A stretch of 64,000 bases of DNA. It comes from JAJAZB01 sp965249815. Its GTDB lineage: Bacteria > Bacteroidota > Bacteroidia > Cytophagales > Spirosomataceae. The stretch's first letter is position 1. Each line of letters begins with the position of its first letter. The DNA lies in the NCBI GenBank assembly GCA_965249815.1, contig CBDFMV010000002.1, positions 744,001-808,000 of the forward strand, read 5' to 3'. This document shows, piece by piece, positions 50,699 to 59,309 of the stretch. A program made the translations under genes and the position numbers. The notes under the pieces were generated by a model, which was given only the letters and a program-made list of their open reading frames with translations, made no database searches and had not been told where the DNA came from.

Positions 50699-51634
50699 TC
50701 AACGTTCCACCACCCGCCGCAGGCCGTCGAGGGCGGCGTCCCAGCCGGAAAGCGTATCGGCGTAGCGTTTTTCGCCGTCGGCTACTTTCGTGTAATCGCC
50801 CTGTTCGATGGTGAGGCGCGTCTGGCCGTTTTCAGGTTCGAGCGCGAAGGTGGCCGTCAGGTAGTTTTCGGGCAAATCTTCCAGGCCGCCGTTCGGGTCG
50901 ATCATCGTGTAGGCCAACCGCCGTTCGGGTTCAACTTCCACGACGGTGCCTTTCACAAACACCAGTTCCTGGCCCTCGTACGTGCCTTTCCACAACAGCG
51001 GACTGCCCGGTTGCCAGTTGGAAATCGCTTCGCAGCCGTACATGTACTGCCGGGTAAGTTCGGGCCGAAGCAGCGCGTCCCAGACCCGGCTCACCGGGGC
51101 GTCGAGCAAGAGGCTCCGGCGCACCACGGCCTCGACGCGCGGCTCCGCCACCAGCTCAACCTGGATTTCGGTGATGCACTGCGCCGGGTTTTCCAAATCG
51201 ACGCGTTTGTACACCTCGCGGATGGTGTCGGTCACGCGGTGTCCGGCGCGGTAGATTTCGGCAAACAGCGCGTCGTACAGGTTGGGGAAGTCGCTCCACG
51301 GCCCGGCGTGGGTGTACGCGAGGCAGGAAAAAGGCGGAATTTCCCGGAACGAAAAACCGTCGTTCGGCTGCCCGAGCGCCTCGCGCACCGGCACGACGAT
51401 GTCGAGCGTGAATTCGTTGGTTTCGTCGCCGTTTACGCCCGTGTACAGCCACTGCATTGGCCCGACGATGTCGAGACCGAGCCGGGTAATTTCCCGGTGC
51501 AGTTCAGTCGGGACACTGGCGGCGTGCTCCGACAGCGTGCGGAGCGTGGCGCGGGTGGTGAAACCGAGCGCCGTGAACGGCGCGGTTTCTTTGGCTTCGA
51601 GGTCGCTGGCCGCGATTTGAACTTGCGTGAGCAT
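50699..51634 (-). CDS. GyrI-like effector-binding domain fused to an SRPBCC (AHSA1) domain
   Basis: 311 aa from the ATG at 51634. Residues ~1-155 look like a GyrI/AraC effector-binding domain (FSCLAYTHAGPWSDFPNLYD, REVYKRVDLENPAQCITEIQ). Residues ~165-310 are SRPBCC/AHSA1-like (RSLLLDAPVSRVWDALLRPE, FALEPENGQTRLTIEQGDYT, GWDAALDGLRRVV). Both are small-molecule-binding folds. The WYL-domain regulator upstream (63 nt apart, same strand) suggests a ligand-response pair. Confidence 0.82.
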   Translation of the reverse strand: MLTQVQIAASDLEAKETAPFTALGFTTRATLRTLSEHAASVPTELHREITRLGLDIVGPMQWLYTGVNGDETNEFTLDIVVPVREALGQPNDGFSFREIPPFSCLAYTHAGPWSDFPNLYDALFAEIYRAGHRVTDTIREVYKRVDLENPAQCITEIQVELVAEPRVEAVVRRSLLLDAPVSRVWDALLRPELTRQYMYGCEAISNWQPGSPLLWKGTYEGQELVFVKGTVVEVEPERRLAYTMIDPNGGLEDLPENYLTATFALEPENGQTRLTIEQGDYTKVADGEKRYADTLSGWDAALDGLRRVVER

Positions 51635-51696
51635 GGTTGTCGGTTTTTGGGTGAATAACCAGGCCAAAGCTCGCCGGAACGGGTGACAGCCGTGTG

Positions 51697-52650
51697 TCAG
51701 CAGGGTTCGGGAAAATAATGCGCGTGCAGCTCCCGCGTCAGTTCGCGCAGGCAATCCCGCAATTCGGGCGGACTTTCGATGGTCACGGCGTTGCCGTACA
51801 TCAGCAGCCAGTGGCCCAGCCCCCGGATAAACTGAGTCAAAAAACGCATCCGCACGCGCCCGTCCGCCTCGGTTTCGTCCACGAAGCCGTAACCATATTT
51901 CTGAAGCTGGGTAAAGCGGGCAACGGATTTGTCGAACCACACGACGGCTTCTTCGAGGCGTTTAGTCTGGCGGAGGCCGTCGAGGTAGGTTTGGAGCGAA
52001 TGAAGGTGTTGCCGCGAAAACCGCTGGGACAATTCCGTCAGCGTTTCGATGCGGTCGGTGCGGAAATCGCGGTAGTCCTGCCGGAGCAGGCAAAACGCAA
52101 TCAGGTGCCAGCCCGCGCCGTAGTGATAGAGGCCAATGGGCTGCACGTCGCGCTGGGTGGGCGCGGCTTCGTAGGGCGAACGGTACGCCAGCCGCAGCAC
52201 CCGTTGCCCCACGATGGCCGCCTGAATCTGGTTGAGCACCGGTTCCGAAAACCCCACCGAGCCAGCCGGAGTGGCCACTTCGATTTGGGGTTCGAGGGTT
52301 TCGAGGTGGTCTTTTTCGGGCCGTTTTAATACCGATTTGAGTTTGAAAAGCGCCGAATCGAAGGGTTCGTGAAGCGAAGCATCGCCCCATTTTTCGATGA
52401 GCTTCGCCCCAAACAGCAGCGCGCTCGCCTCGGCATTGGTGAGCATGACGGGCGGCAGGTGGTAATCCTGGAGAAAATACCCGACGCCCGCCTCGGCCCC
52501 GACGGGTACACCCGCCGCTTCGAGCGCCCGGACGTCGCGGTACACCGTGCGCAGGCTGATGCCGAAGCGGTCGGCCAGTTCCTGCGCCCGCACCACGCGC
52601 TTGCTCTGGAGGTGAATTAGGATGGCCGTCAGGCGGTCGAGGCGGTTCAT
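51697..52650 (-). CDS. YafY-type HTH/WYL domain transcriptional regulator
   Basis: 317 aa. N-terminal winged helix: RLTAILIHLQSKRVVRAQEL and RFGISLRTVYRDVRALEAAG. WYL part in residues ~140-230 (IGLYHYGAGWHLIAFCLLR, DFRTDRIETL) and a WCX-like C-terminal extension. Such proteins sense ligands and often control stress or defence genes; here the GyrI-SRPBCC gene is the likely target. Confidence 0.92.
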   Translation of the reverse strand: MNRLDRLTAILIHLQSKRVVRAQELADRFGISLRTVYRDVRALEAAGVPVGAEAGVGYFLQDYHLPPVMLTNAEASALLFGAKLIEKWGDASLHEPFDSALFKLKSVLKRPEKDHLETLEPQIEVATPAGSVGFSEPVLNQIQAAIVGQRVLRLAYRSPYEAAPTQRDVQPIGLYHYGAGWHLIAFCLLRQDYRDFRTDRIETLTELSQRFSRQHLHSLQTYLDGLRQTKRLEEAVVWFDKSVARFTQLQKYGYGFVDETEADGRVRMRFLTQFIRGLGHWLLMYGNAVTIESPPELRDCLRELTRELHAHYFPEPC

Positions 52651-52662
52651 GGGCGCAACTTC

Positions 52663-52752
52663 GTGAAAAGGAGTGAAAAGTGGCGAGTGTAAAGTGTAAA
52701 GTTCCAGGCAGGTCTTTACACTTTACACTCGCCACTTTTCACTCTTCACTTT
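52663..52752. repeat. Long perfect hairpin of GAGTGAAAAG/GTGTAAAG words
   Basis: Perfect 31-bp arms 52671-52701 and 52714-52744 with a 12-nt loop; the stem goes on with 8 more pairs after a 4-nt bulge. Composed of words such as gagtgaaa, agtggcga, gtgtaaa. It is between the WYL gene start and the stop of the 88-aa gene. Confidence 0.85.
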
Positions 52753-52757
52753 TCACT

Positions 52758-53024
52758 TTAACTGTACGCCGGTTTGTCCAGGTCGGGCTTGTCGTTGGGG
52801 TTGCGGTTGGGGTGCATCTGCCGGACGTTGGCCCCAACCTCCTGGTTTTCGTCGCTCTCGAGGTATTCGTCTTCCAGTTCACTGGTCGCCGGGGCGTCCT
52901 GAAGCGGCATTTCACTGCCGGGACCGCTGTGGCCTTCTGCCGACTGGTCGCCCAGCCCGGCGGGGCTGATGGCCTGTTTGGCCCGAATCTGGTCTTCTTT
53001 CGACGGGTCTTGTTGCGTTGCCAT
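52758..53024 (-). CDS. Small hydrophilic disordered protein
   Basis: 88 aa, MATQQDPSKEDQIRAKQAIS; acidic, with SELEDEYLESDENQEVGA and a Pro/Asn-rich C-terminus ending DKPAYS. Similar in style to the gene at 23892-24173. No family is known to me. Confidence 0.62.
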   Translation of the reverse strand: MATQQDPSKEDQIRAKQAISPAGLGDQSAEGHSGPGSEMPLQDAPATSELEDEYLESDENQEVGANVRQMHPNRNPNDKPDLDKPAYS

Positions 53025-53087
53025 GCTGTTGTTGGTTTGTTGATGAAAACGGGCAGGGCTTTTGGGAAAAGCCGGTTTTCGGGAAAA

Positions 53088-53579
53088 TTAAAAATTCCAT
53101 TCCCGCCCGTCGGGCAACCTGCGGGGTGGGTGGGCGTGGCGACGCCGGGCCAGTGCCCGGTACGCCAAACCCGCCACCAAGCCCCCCACCACGTACCAGC
53201 CGACGCTCATCGCGGCGGTGGCGGGCGTGCGGGCGCTGGGGGCTTCGCCCAACCCCAGCGGACCCGGTAACAACACCGCACCGAGGCCCGCCGCGAGGCC
53301 AAGCAGTCCGCCATTACGGACGCCATGTTCGGGTTTGCCCACGACCAAGGCACTGTAATACAAGGCATTGGAGATCACGTCGCCCGCCAGCGCCGCCGCG
53401 TAGAGTCGGTCGCCGGAGGGCGGTTGCACCCCGGCTTCGCGGGCGATTTTGACGAGCGCACGTTCGCCGAGCAAATGAATTTTTGGTGCGTCGGGCACCA
53501 CTTGCCGGGCGGATTCGTGGAGAATGTTGAGCGCGACGGCTCCGGCCAGGCCGCTGGCGAGTGCGTTGAAAAAAGACAT
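53088..53579 (-). CDS. Small membrane protein
   Basis: 163 aa from the ATG at 53579 (MSFFNALASGLAGAVALNIL). Hydrophobic helices at both ends (GLLGLAAGLGAVLLPGPLGL and VGWYVVGGLVAGLAYRALA) around a soluble ESARQVVPDAPKIHLLGERA segment, a layout seen in DUF1440-like inner-membrane proteins. Function not known. Confidence 0.7.
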   Translation of the reverse strand: MSFFNALASGLAGAVALNILHESARQVVPDAPKIHLLGERALVKIAREAGVQPPSGDRLYAAALAGDVISNALYYSALVVGKPEHGVRNGGLLGLAAGLGAVLLPGPLGLGEAPSARTPATAAMSVGWYVVGGLVAGLAYRALARRRHAHPPRRLPDGREWNF

Positions 53580-53630
53580 GGGCTTCTTCGTTTTTGGGGA
53601 AAGAACGAACAAAACCGTGCCGGAGAAGAA

Positions 53631-54803
53631 TCAGCGGGCGGCGCGGTTAAGCACCCGCAGCACGGCCTCGTCGCCGATCACGGCGTTGGCCGGGCGCGGG
53701 TGGGCGGCGTCGAACGCGGCGAGCGCCACCGGGTCGAGGACGGTCACGGCGCTTTCGTCGAGGCTGCCGTCGGGGTGGAACACGCGTGAGGCGTCGAGGC
53801 CAAAGTGTTTGGCGACGAAGCGGTACATCGCCGCCCGTTTCGAGGGGCCGTAGTCGTGTTTTTCGTTGGCAAAATGAGCAAACTCAACCGCTTCGGGTTT
53901 GCCAAAAAGGCCGTAAATGGCCCGGATGTGCGGAAATTCCACGTCGGGCGTGTGTTTGGTCCAGTCGTCGCCGTCGGAAACGAGCAGCATCGGGCGCGGG
54001 GCGGCGAGGGCGGCGATTTGGACGTTGTTGGTCTGGAACGCGCCTTTTTTGTGCACCGGCATCCCGCTTTCGCAGACGCATCCGCCGAAGAAATGCGCCG
54101 ACACCATCACGCAGGGCACCGACAGCTTCACGCGTGGGTCGAGGGCGGCGAGCATGAACGTCTGCGTGCCCCCGCCCGACTCGCCCGTCACGGCAATCCG
54201 GGCCGTGTCCACGCCGGGAAGCGACAGCAGGAAGTCGAGGCTGCGTAGGCTGTTGATGGTCTGGAGTTTAAACGCCTTCGGAATCGTGTGCTCGCTCTGC
54301 CGGGAGTCGCCGTGGCCGACCATGTCGTAGGCAAATACCACCGCGCCCATGCGGGCCAGCGAGGCGCAGCGTTTCTGCATTTGTTCGTGGACGCGTCCGC
54401 CCGGCGGCGGCCAGTGGCCGTGGGGGCACAACACGCCGGGCATCGAACCGGTGGCGGTGAGCGGGTGGTACAGGTTGCCTGTTACGTAAATCCCCGGCAG
54501 GCTTTCGAAGGCCACGTTTTCGACCGTGTAACCGTTCAGGATTTTCCGGCTGTGAATCAGGGGCTTCGAAGTGGGTTTGGGCGGCAGGTTTTGCAGTTCG
54601 CCGCCTTCGCGAATCCGCGCCCGGATTTGGGATGCCCGTGCCTGCCACGCCGCGAGGGTGGGGTAGGTTTTGGCCTGTTGTTGAAGAAACGCCGCTCCCT
54701 GGGCTTCAGTGAAGTAAGCACCGGGACAGAGTTCGGCGGGTTGCTGGGCCTGGGCGACCAAATTGGCAACGGCGGCAAGAACGAGCGCGAAGACGTATTT
54801 CAT
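53631..54803 (-). CDS. Secreted acetyl xylan esterase-type alpha/beta hydrolase
   Basis: 390 aa with a signal peptide (MKYVFALVLAAVANLVAQAQ). The nucleophile elbow is GESGGG (about residue 204), with LCPHGHWPPPGG as oxyanion-region, PRPMLLVSDGDDWT (Asp) and ANEKHDYGPSK (His). It belongs to the large Bacteroidota group of AXE1-like hydrolases that remove acyl groups from polysaccharides; the substrate is unknown. The start at 54803 is the ATG that begins the signal peptide. Confidence 0.9.
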   Translation of the reverse strand: MKYVFALVLAAVANLVAQAQQPAELCPGAYFTEAQGAAFLQQQAKTYPTLAAWQARASQIRARIREGGELQNLPPKPTSKPLIHSRKILNGYTVENVAFESLPGIYVTGNLYHPLTATGSMPGVLCPHGHWPPPGGRVHEQMQKRCASLARMGAVVFAYDMVGHGDSRQSEHTIPKAFKLQTINSLRSLDFLLSLPGVDTARIAVTGESGGGTQTFMLAALDPRVKLSVPCVMVSAHFFGGCVCESGMPVHKKGAFQTNNVQIAALAAPRPMLLVSDGDDWTKHTPDVEFPHIRAIYGLFGKPEAVEFAHFANEKHDYGPSKRAAMYRFVAKHFGLDASRVFHPDGSLDESAVTVLDPVALAAFDAAHPRPANAVIGDEAVLRVLNRAAR

Positions 54804-54822
54804 AACCAACTTTTAAACCGTT

Positions 54823-55095
54823 CTACGACGAAGGCACTTCCTCGACTACGACCTGAAGCACAAATTCGTACCGCATGATTTCGTGCGGATTTTCCACCCG
54901 GCGCACGAGGTGATTGAGGGCCAGGATTTTATACCGGGAAGTCGGCAAATTGGCGGGTTTAATTCCCCGGCGGTACCCCCGCACGAGCGTGATTTCGTCG
55001 CCCACCCGGTACGGCGGCATTCCCGCGACCTCGCTTTCGAGCAGCGTCCGGTCGTTTTCGAGGAAGGTAATGACGAGGGATTTGGGGGTGGGCAT
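54823..55095 (-). CDS. Small unknown protein
   Basis: 90 aa, MPTPKSLVITFLENDRTLLE; beta-rich with YRVGDEITLVRG and RYKILALNHLVRR, a barrel-like layout. It is 19 nt upstream of the hydrolase gene and perhaps co-transcribed. No family recognised. Confidence 0.6.
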   Translation of the reverse strand: MPTPKSLVITFLENDRTLLESEVAGMPPYRVGDEITLVRGYRRGIKPANLPTSRYKILALNHLVRRVENPHEIMRYEFVLQVVVEEVPSS

Positions 55096-55170
55096 GAAAG
55101 AAGGGCGTCGGGTGATGAGCCAAGAAAGTCGAAATCGTCCTGCTGAACTTGTTTCAGCAGGACGGGCAAT

Positions 55171-56538
55171 TCAAACCTTCCCCGGCTCGGGATGCACCCA
55201 CGGCTGGCGGTAAGGGCGTTGCAGCAGGCCGGTCGCTTCGCGGTCACCGATGATTTCGCGCTTTTTGGGGTCGTAAACGAGCGGGCGACCCGTCTTCATC
55301 GAAAGGTTCGCCAGGATGCACGAGGCGGTGGAAATATGCCCTTGTTCGATGTCGGCCACCGGGCGACCGCCGTTCTCGACCGCAGCCAGGAAGTTGAGCA
55401 TGTGCAACCGCGTAGCCGGGGCGGCGTTGAGTTCGATGTCGGGTTCGGTGAGGTCTTCGGGGTATTTTTCCTTTTCGTACACCACCGGTTTGTGGATTTT
55501 CTCGCCTTTGCCGTCGGGCACGAAATCGCACTGCATCGTGCTGCCGAAGAGCGTGCCTTTCTCGCCGTAAATCGTGAACGACCAGGGGTATTCGGGGTTA
55601 TCCGGGGTGCCCCAGGTCCGGTGCTGCCATACGCAGTTGAGGTTGTCGTACTCAAACACGGCCGTCTGCGTGTCGGCGATGTTCGACTTGCCGTCTTTCT
55701 GCACCAGGATCCCGCCCTCGGAAGAGATGCGTTTGGGCCAGCCGAGGCCGAGCATCCACCGCACAGTGTCGAACATGTGCACGCACATGTCGCCGGGGAT
55801 GCCGTTGCCGTATTCCATGAACGTGCGCCACCAGCGTTTGTGCGGCAGGCCGTCGTAGGGCCGCAGCGGGGCGGGGCCGGTCCACATGTCGTAGTCGAGA
55901 AACGCGGGCACGGGTTCGACGGGCGGGTTGCCGTTGGCGCGCATGTGGTAGTAGCAGCACATTTCGACGTGCGCGATTTTGCCCAGCAGGCCCGCGTCCA
56001 CGATGTTTTTCTTGGCGTCGATGAGGTGCGGCGTGCTTTTGCGCTGGGTGCCTACCTGCACGACCTTGTTGTACTTGCGGGCGGCGGCCACCATCGCCTC
56101 GCCCTCCATCACGTCCACGCTGATGGGTTTCTGCACGTACACGTGCGCCCCGGCTTTCACCGAATCAATCATTTGCAGGGCGTGCCAGTGGTCGGGCGTG
56201 CCGATGAGCACGAGGTCCAATTGGTTGTCGGCCAGCATTTTGCGGTAATCGCCGTAGAGTTTGGGCGTTTTGTGCGACGCCTGCCGCTGGCTGACCATTT
56301 TGGCCGCGCCGTCGAGCATGTTTTTGTCCACGTCGCAGAGCGCCACGACCTCGACGGGGGCCACCTGAATGAGCCGGAACAAATCGCTTTTGCCGTACCA
56401 GCCCGCGCCAATGAGGCCGACGCGGTAGGGTTTGGGCGGGTTGATGAGGTCAAGGCCGTACGCGCCGAAGGTGGAAAGGGCCAGCGACGCGGTGGCTCCC
56501 TGGAGGAACCGGCGGCGGTTGATGTAAAAGGGGTCCAT
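55171..56538 (-). CDS. Gfo/Idh/MocA family oxidoreductase, exported
   Basis: 455 aa. An RRRFLQGATASLAL twin-arginine-type signal precedes the Rossmann domain (VGLIGAGWYGKSDLFRLI). Next are EVVALCDVDKNMLDGAAKMV, DLVLIGTPDHWHALQMIDSV and the EKP-like VYVQKPISVDVMEGEAMV motif. The C-terminal part has DMCVHMFDTVRWMLGLGWPK. Likely oxidises or epimerises a sugar in the periplasm with bound NAD. Confidence 0.92.
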   Translation of the reverse strand: MDPFYINRRRFLQGATASLALSTFGAYGLDLINPPKPYRVGLIGAGWYGKSDLFRLIQVAPVEVVALCDVDKNMLDGAAKMVSQRQASHKTPKLYGDYRKMLADNQLDLVLIGTPDHWHALQMIDSVKAGAHVYVQKPISVDVMEGEAMVAAARKYNKVVQVGTQRKSTPHLIDAKKNIVDAGLLGKIAHVEMCCYYHMRANGNPPVEPVPAFLDYDMWTGPAPLRPYDGLPHKRWWRTFMEYGNGIPGDMCVHMFDTVRWMLGLGWPKRISSEGGILVQKDGKSNIADTQTAVFEYDNLNCVWQHRTWGTPDNPEYPWSFTIYGEKGTLFGSTMQCDFVPDGKGEKIHKPVVYEKEKYPEDLTEPDIELNAAPATRLHMLNFLAAVENGGRPVADIEQGHISTASCILANLSMKTGRPLVYDPKKREIIGDREATGLLQRPYRQPWVHPEPGKV

Positions 56539-56614
56539 TTAAAGTTTAGAGGTTAAGTTAAGTGTTGGACAAATTGGCGTGAGCCTGCAAGTTTGGCGAT
56601 TTACGGTTGTGTTG

Positions 56615-56642
56615 CAAAAAAAAGCGGCTTCGGCGAGCCGCT
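56615..56642 (-). terminator. Terminator of the ATP-grasp gene
   Basis: agcggct (56623-56629) pairs with agccgct (56636-56642); an A-run on the plus strand (from 56616) gives a T-run on the minus strand. Confidence 0.78.
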
Positions 56643-56653
56643 CCACAACAAGG

Positions 56654-57865
56654 TTAGTGCGTCGGTTTGCTGGACACCGGGGCCGAAGCGTGGAAATCGG
56701 CCTGAATGCGGCGGGCGTAGTCGTCGAGGAGGGCCAGTACGCGGGGGCGGTCGTCGGCCCGGAGCACGAAGCCGACGTGGTGCTCTTCCTGCATTTTCCA
56801 CCAGATTTCTTCGTCGGTAAAACCCGCCGTGTCGGGCCAGGCGTGGCGTGCCAGCGAGATGACGATGCCCGAATACCGCTGCGCAGCGGGCGGAAGCTGG
56901 TAGGCATCGCCCCGCGCCATCGCCGATTCGATGCGCGCCCACTCGCGCCAGAGGTTGATGCCGGTGGCCGCTTCGACCATCTCGGCCAGGTGCGCGCCGC
57001 CCACGCGGGAGGCCGTTTCCAGAAAATAAAACTGCCCGTCCCGGCCTTTGATAAACTCCGAGTGCGAGGCCGAGTAACTCATGCCGAAAGCCGTGAGCAG
57101 TTGCTGGTTGAATTCGCGCAGGGCGGCCTCGTCGGCGGAGGCGTAGGGCACCGTCACGGAGCGGAAAATGCCCCCGCCGTGGGCCACTTCCATCGGCGTG
57201 CTGAGGTATTGGCTCGACTGACAAAACACCTGCTGGCCATCCACCGACAGCGCATCGACGTGAAACACGTCGCCGGGCCGGAACTGTTCGACCAGAAACT
57301 GGTGCCGCCGGTCGCCGAGGATGTGAACGGCCTCCCAAAGTTCGGCCTTCGACTGTACTTTTTTGATGCCCGTCGTCGAGGCTTCGCCTCGGGGTTTGAG
57401 CACGCAGGGAAATTCAATGGAATCGGCGAAGGCCGTTACCTGCGCGTCGGAGAAAAGGGGCGAGAACTTCGGTTGGTTCAGCCCCGCGTGGGCGGCGCGC
57501 ATGCGCATGGCGAGTTTGTCGCGGAAGTAGCGGGCGGTGGTCTGGCCCATGCCCGGAATGCGGAATACTTCGCGCAAAAAGGCCGCTTTTTCCACGTCGA
57601 AATCGTCGAGGGCCACGATGCGGTCCACCGGGCGGGCGCGCATCAGGTGGGCCATGCCCGTGGCGACGGTATCCAGGTCGAGGTGGCCGCTGGCGTCGGG
57701 TTCGACGAAAAATAGTTCGTCGATGGCCTCGCGCGCCCAGGGTTTGTGTTCAATTTTTTTGTCCGTGAGCAGAAAGACCGTGTTGCCCGACGCCTTGCAG
57801 GCCCGCAGGAATTCATTGCCTTTGAAAAACGTGGAAATGCACAGGAACGTGAGGGGTTTCGGCAT
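56654..57865 (-). CDS. ATP-grasp domain ligase
   Basis: 403 aa from the ATG at 57865 (MPKPLTFLCISTFFKGNEFL). ATP-grasp features: an N-terminal Rossmann-like lobe, FPCVLKPRGEASTTGIKKV with the conserved Lys, QFLVEQFRPGDVFHVDALS, and YFLETASRVGGAHLAEMVEA as the Mg/ATP acid motif. Related to carboxylate-amine ligases that make peptides or modify amino acids. No partner gene that reveals a substrate is adjacent. The longer upstream frame is a readthrough of a word-built hairpin. Confidence 0.88.
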   Translation of the reverse strand: MPKPLTFLCISTFFKGNEFLRACKASGNTVFLLTDKKIEHKPWAREAIDELFFVEPDASGHLDLDTVATGMAHLMRARPVDRIVALDDFDVEKAAFLREVFRIPGMGQTTARYFRDKLAMRMRAAHAGLNQPKFSPLFSDAQVTAFADSIEFPCVLKPRGEASTTGIKKVQSKAELWEAVHILGDRRHQFLVEQFRPGDVFHVDALSVDGQQVFCQSSQYLSTPMEVAHGGGIFRSVTVPYASADEAALREFNQQLLTAFGMSYSASHSEFIKGRDGQFYFLETASRVGGAHLAEMVEAATGINLWREWARIESAMARGDAYQLPPAAQRYSGIVISLARHAWPDTAGFTDEEIWWKMQEEHHVGFVLRADDRPRVLALLDDYARRIQADFHASAPVSSKPTH

Positions 57866-57910
57866 GGTGTTGCGCGCAGGATTCGTTTCGCGAAAAGTAC
57901 GCAAGAAACG

Positions 57911-58002
57911 GCAATGAGTGAAAGAGCGGAGGAAGGAATGAGTGAATAGCGGCAGATGCTTTTCCATACACTCATTCCTTCATGCTCTCCTTCACTCATT
58001 GC
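57911..58002. repeat. Long imperfect hairpin of AATGAGTGAA-type words
   Basis: Arms 57911-57947 and 57966-58002 pair over 37 bp with five or six mismatches; words are aatgagtg, aagagcgg, gaaggaatg. The stop of the sigma-partner gene (57996) lies in the right arm. The word set is close to that of the hairpin at 11851. Confidence 0.8.
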
Positions 58003-59309
58003 TTTTGCAACCCCACCGCCAGTCCGACCGTATAGGGTCGCCAGCCGAAGCGCCCATCGGTGGTTTGGTAGGCCGTGGTTGAAAAACGCAGCGTCGGTTC
58101 CACGCGCAGGCTCCAGCCTCCACCCACGGGATGGCTCGCGCCCAGCCCGGCCGTCAGCGCCCCGGTGGGTTGCTGTCCCGTGGTGCCCCAGGCCAGACCC
58201 GCTTCACCGCCCGCCAGGGCGTAAAACGTTTTCCCGAACCGGCGCAGCACCGCCGCGTTCAGCCCGGCGAATTGTTGCCGGAATTCGGTTTGGCCGGAGC
58301 GGGTCTGGTAAAACGACTGCACGGTAACGCTGGTCGGATCGGGGCGACTGGTGGCAACGGAATCGAGCAGCCCCGTTTGTTCGGTGTACGAAAATTTCTG
58401 ATTCAATTGGTTGAAAACCAGCGATAACCGCAGCGACCAGGATTCGGAAAGGGGTTTCTCAAAACCCACCTGCGCCCGCCAGCCAAGCCGCCCAGGCGCA
58501 AACCGACCCGCCGACTGCACGTGCCGCACAAACCCGTCGTCGGAGGAGTTGGGCATCAGGTTGGCATAGGCGTACTGCCCCGCCACCGTACCAAACCACG
58601 CCAGCCGACCTGCGCCAAACCGGCGGGAAAGCGCCGGAACCGGTTGGCCAACTACGGGCGGGAGGCCCCAGCGCGGCGCAGCCCAGGTGCGGCTTTGAAG
58701 GGGCTTCAGGGCGAAACCGGGCTGGTTTTCCGGCCCTGGCGATGCGTGATTTTCTGAGAAAAGCTTTCGATCTTCAAAAAAATAGCTGGATTTCGAATCG
58801 AGACGCTGGTTCGCGCTCCGGTCATTTTTCCTCGGGTTCAGAAAAGAACCGTTTCTGGCGGGAAACCGGCGATCTTCCGGTAGCGCCCCGCCGGGTACAC
58901 CGACCGATGCGCCCACTTGCCAGGCTGGTACCGACGGTACCATTGCCTGAATTGCCGGGGCTTTCGGGTTGGTTTGGAAACCGGCAACGGGCAGGCGGGT
59001 AGCAACGGGGCGGTATTCGCGGTGAACCGGCAAAACCCCGCCCGTTCGCTTGCCAGCCGGGATGAAAAGTCGTTCGCCGAGGCCGGTCCCGACCAGCAGC
59101 AGGGCGAGCAGGCCCACCGCCGTCCGGCCCCACCGGGTGCGGCGCACGGGCACCGAATCCACCCCAGTCCGGGTGAGTTCGGCCCGGATGCGGTCAAACG
59201 CCAGCGGGTCGGGGTCGGCCCCGAACCCGGCGGGGCCGCCCTCGGCGGGGCCACCCACGGCGAAGCGCTCGCGCAGGGCGTCGTCGAAAGGGTCGTCAGT
59301 CGGTTTCAT
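57996..59309 (-). CDS. Membrane-anchored partner of the ECF sigma factor with a beta-barrel-like C-terminus
   Basis: 437 aa. Cytosolic N-terminus (MKPTDDPFDDALRERFAVGG), one membrane helix about residues 63-78 (AVGLLALLLVGTGLG) preceded by Arg/Trp, then a long disordered linker (~90-215) and a C-terminal outer-membrane-type beta-strand domain (WFGTVAGQYAYANLMPN, WSLRLSLVFNQLNQKF, AALRRFGKTFYALAGGEAGL). Its start overlaps the sigma-factor stop by 14 nt. This is a known arrangement in Bacteroidota, probably the regulator of that sigma factor, but it lacks an obvious zinc anti-sigma motif. Confidence 0.8.
   Translation of the reverse strand: MKPTDDPFDDALRERFAVGGPAEGGPAGFGADPDPLAFDRIRAELTRTGVDSVPVRRTRWGRTAVGLLALLLVGTGLGERLFIPAGKRTGGVLPVHREYRPVATRLPVAGFQTNPKAPAIQAMVPSVPAWQVGASVGVPGGALPEDRRFPARNGSFLNPRKNDRSANQRLDSKSSYFFEDRKLFSENHASPGPENQPGFALKPLQSRTWAAPRWGLPPVVGQPVPALSRRFGAGRLAWFGTVAGQYAYANLMPNSSDDGFVRHVQSAGRFAPGRLGWRAQVGFEKPLSESWSLRLSLVFNQLNQKFSYTEQTGLLDSVATSRPDPTSVTVQSFYQTRSGQTEFRQQFAGLNAAVLRRFGKTFYALAGGEAGLAWGTTGQQPTGALTAGLGASHPVGGGWSLRVEPTLRFSTTAYQTTDGRFGWRPYTVGLAVGLQKQ

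Noticed and set aside
57866..57967. N-terminal extension of the ATP-grasp protein
   Set aside because: It translates the word-built hairpin (Ser/Phe/Arg/Thr-rich), not a conserved sequence.
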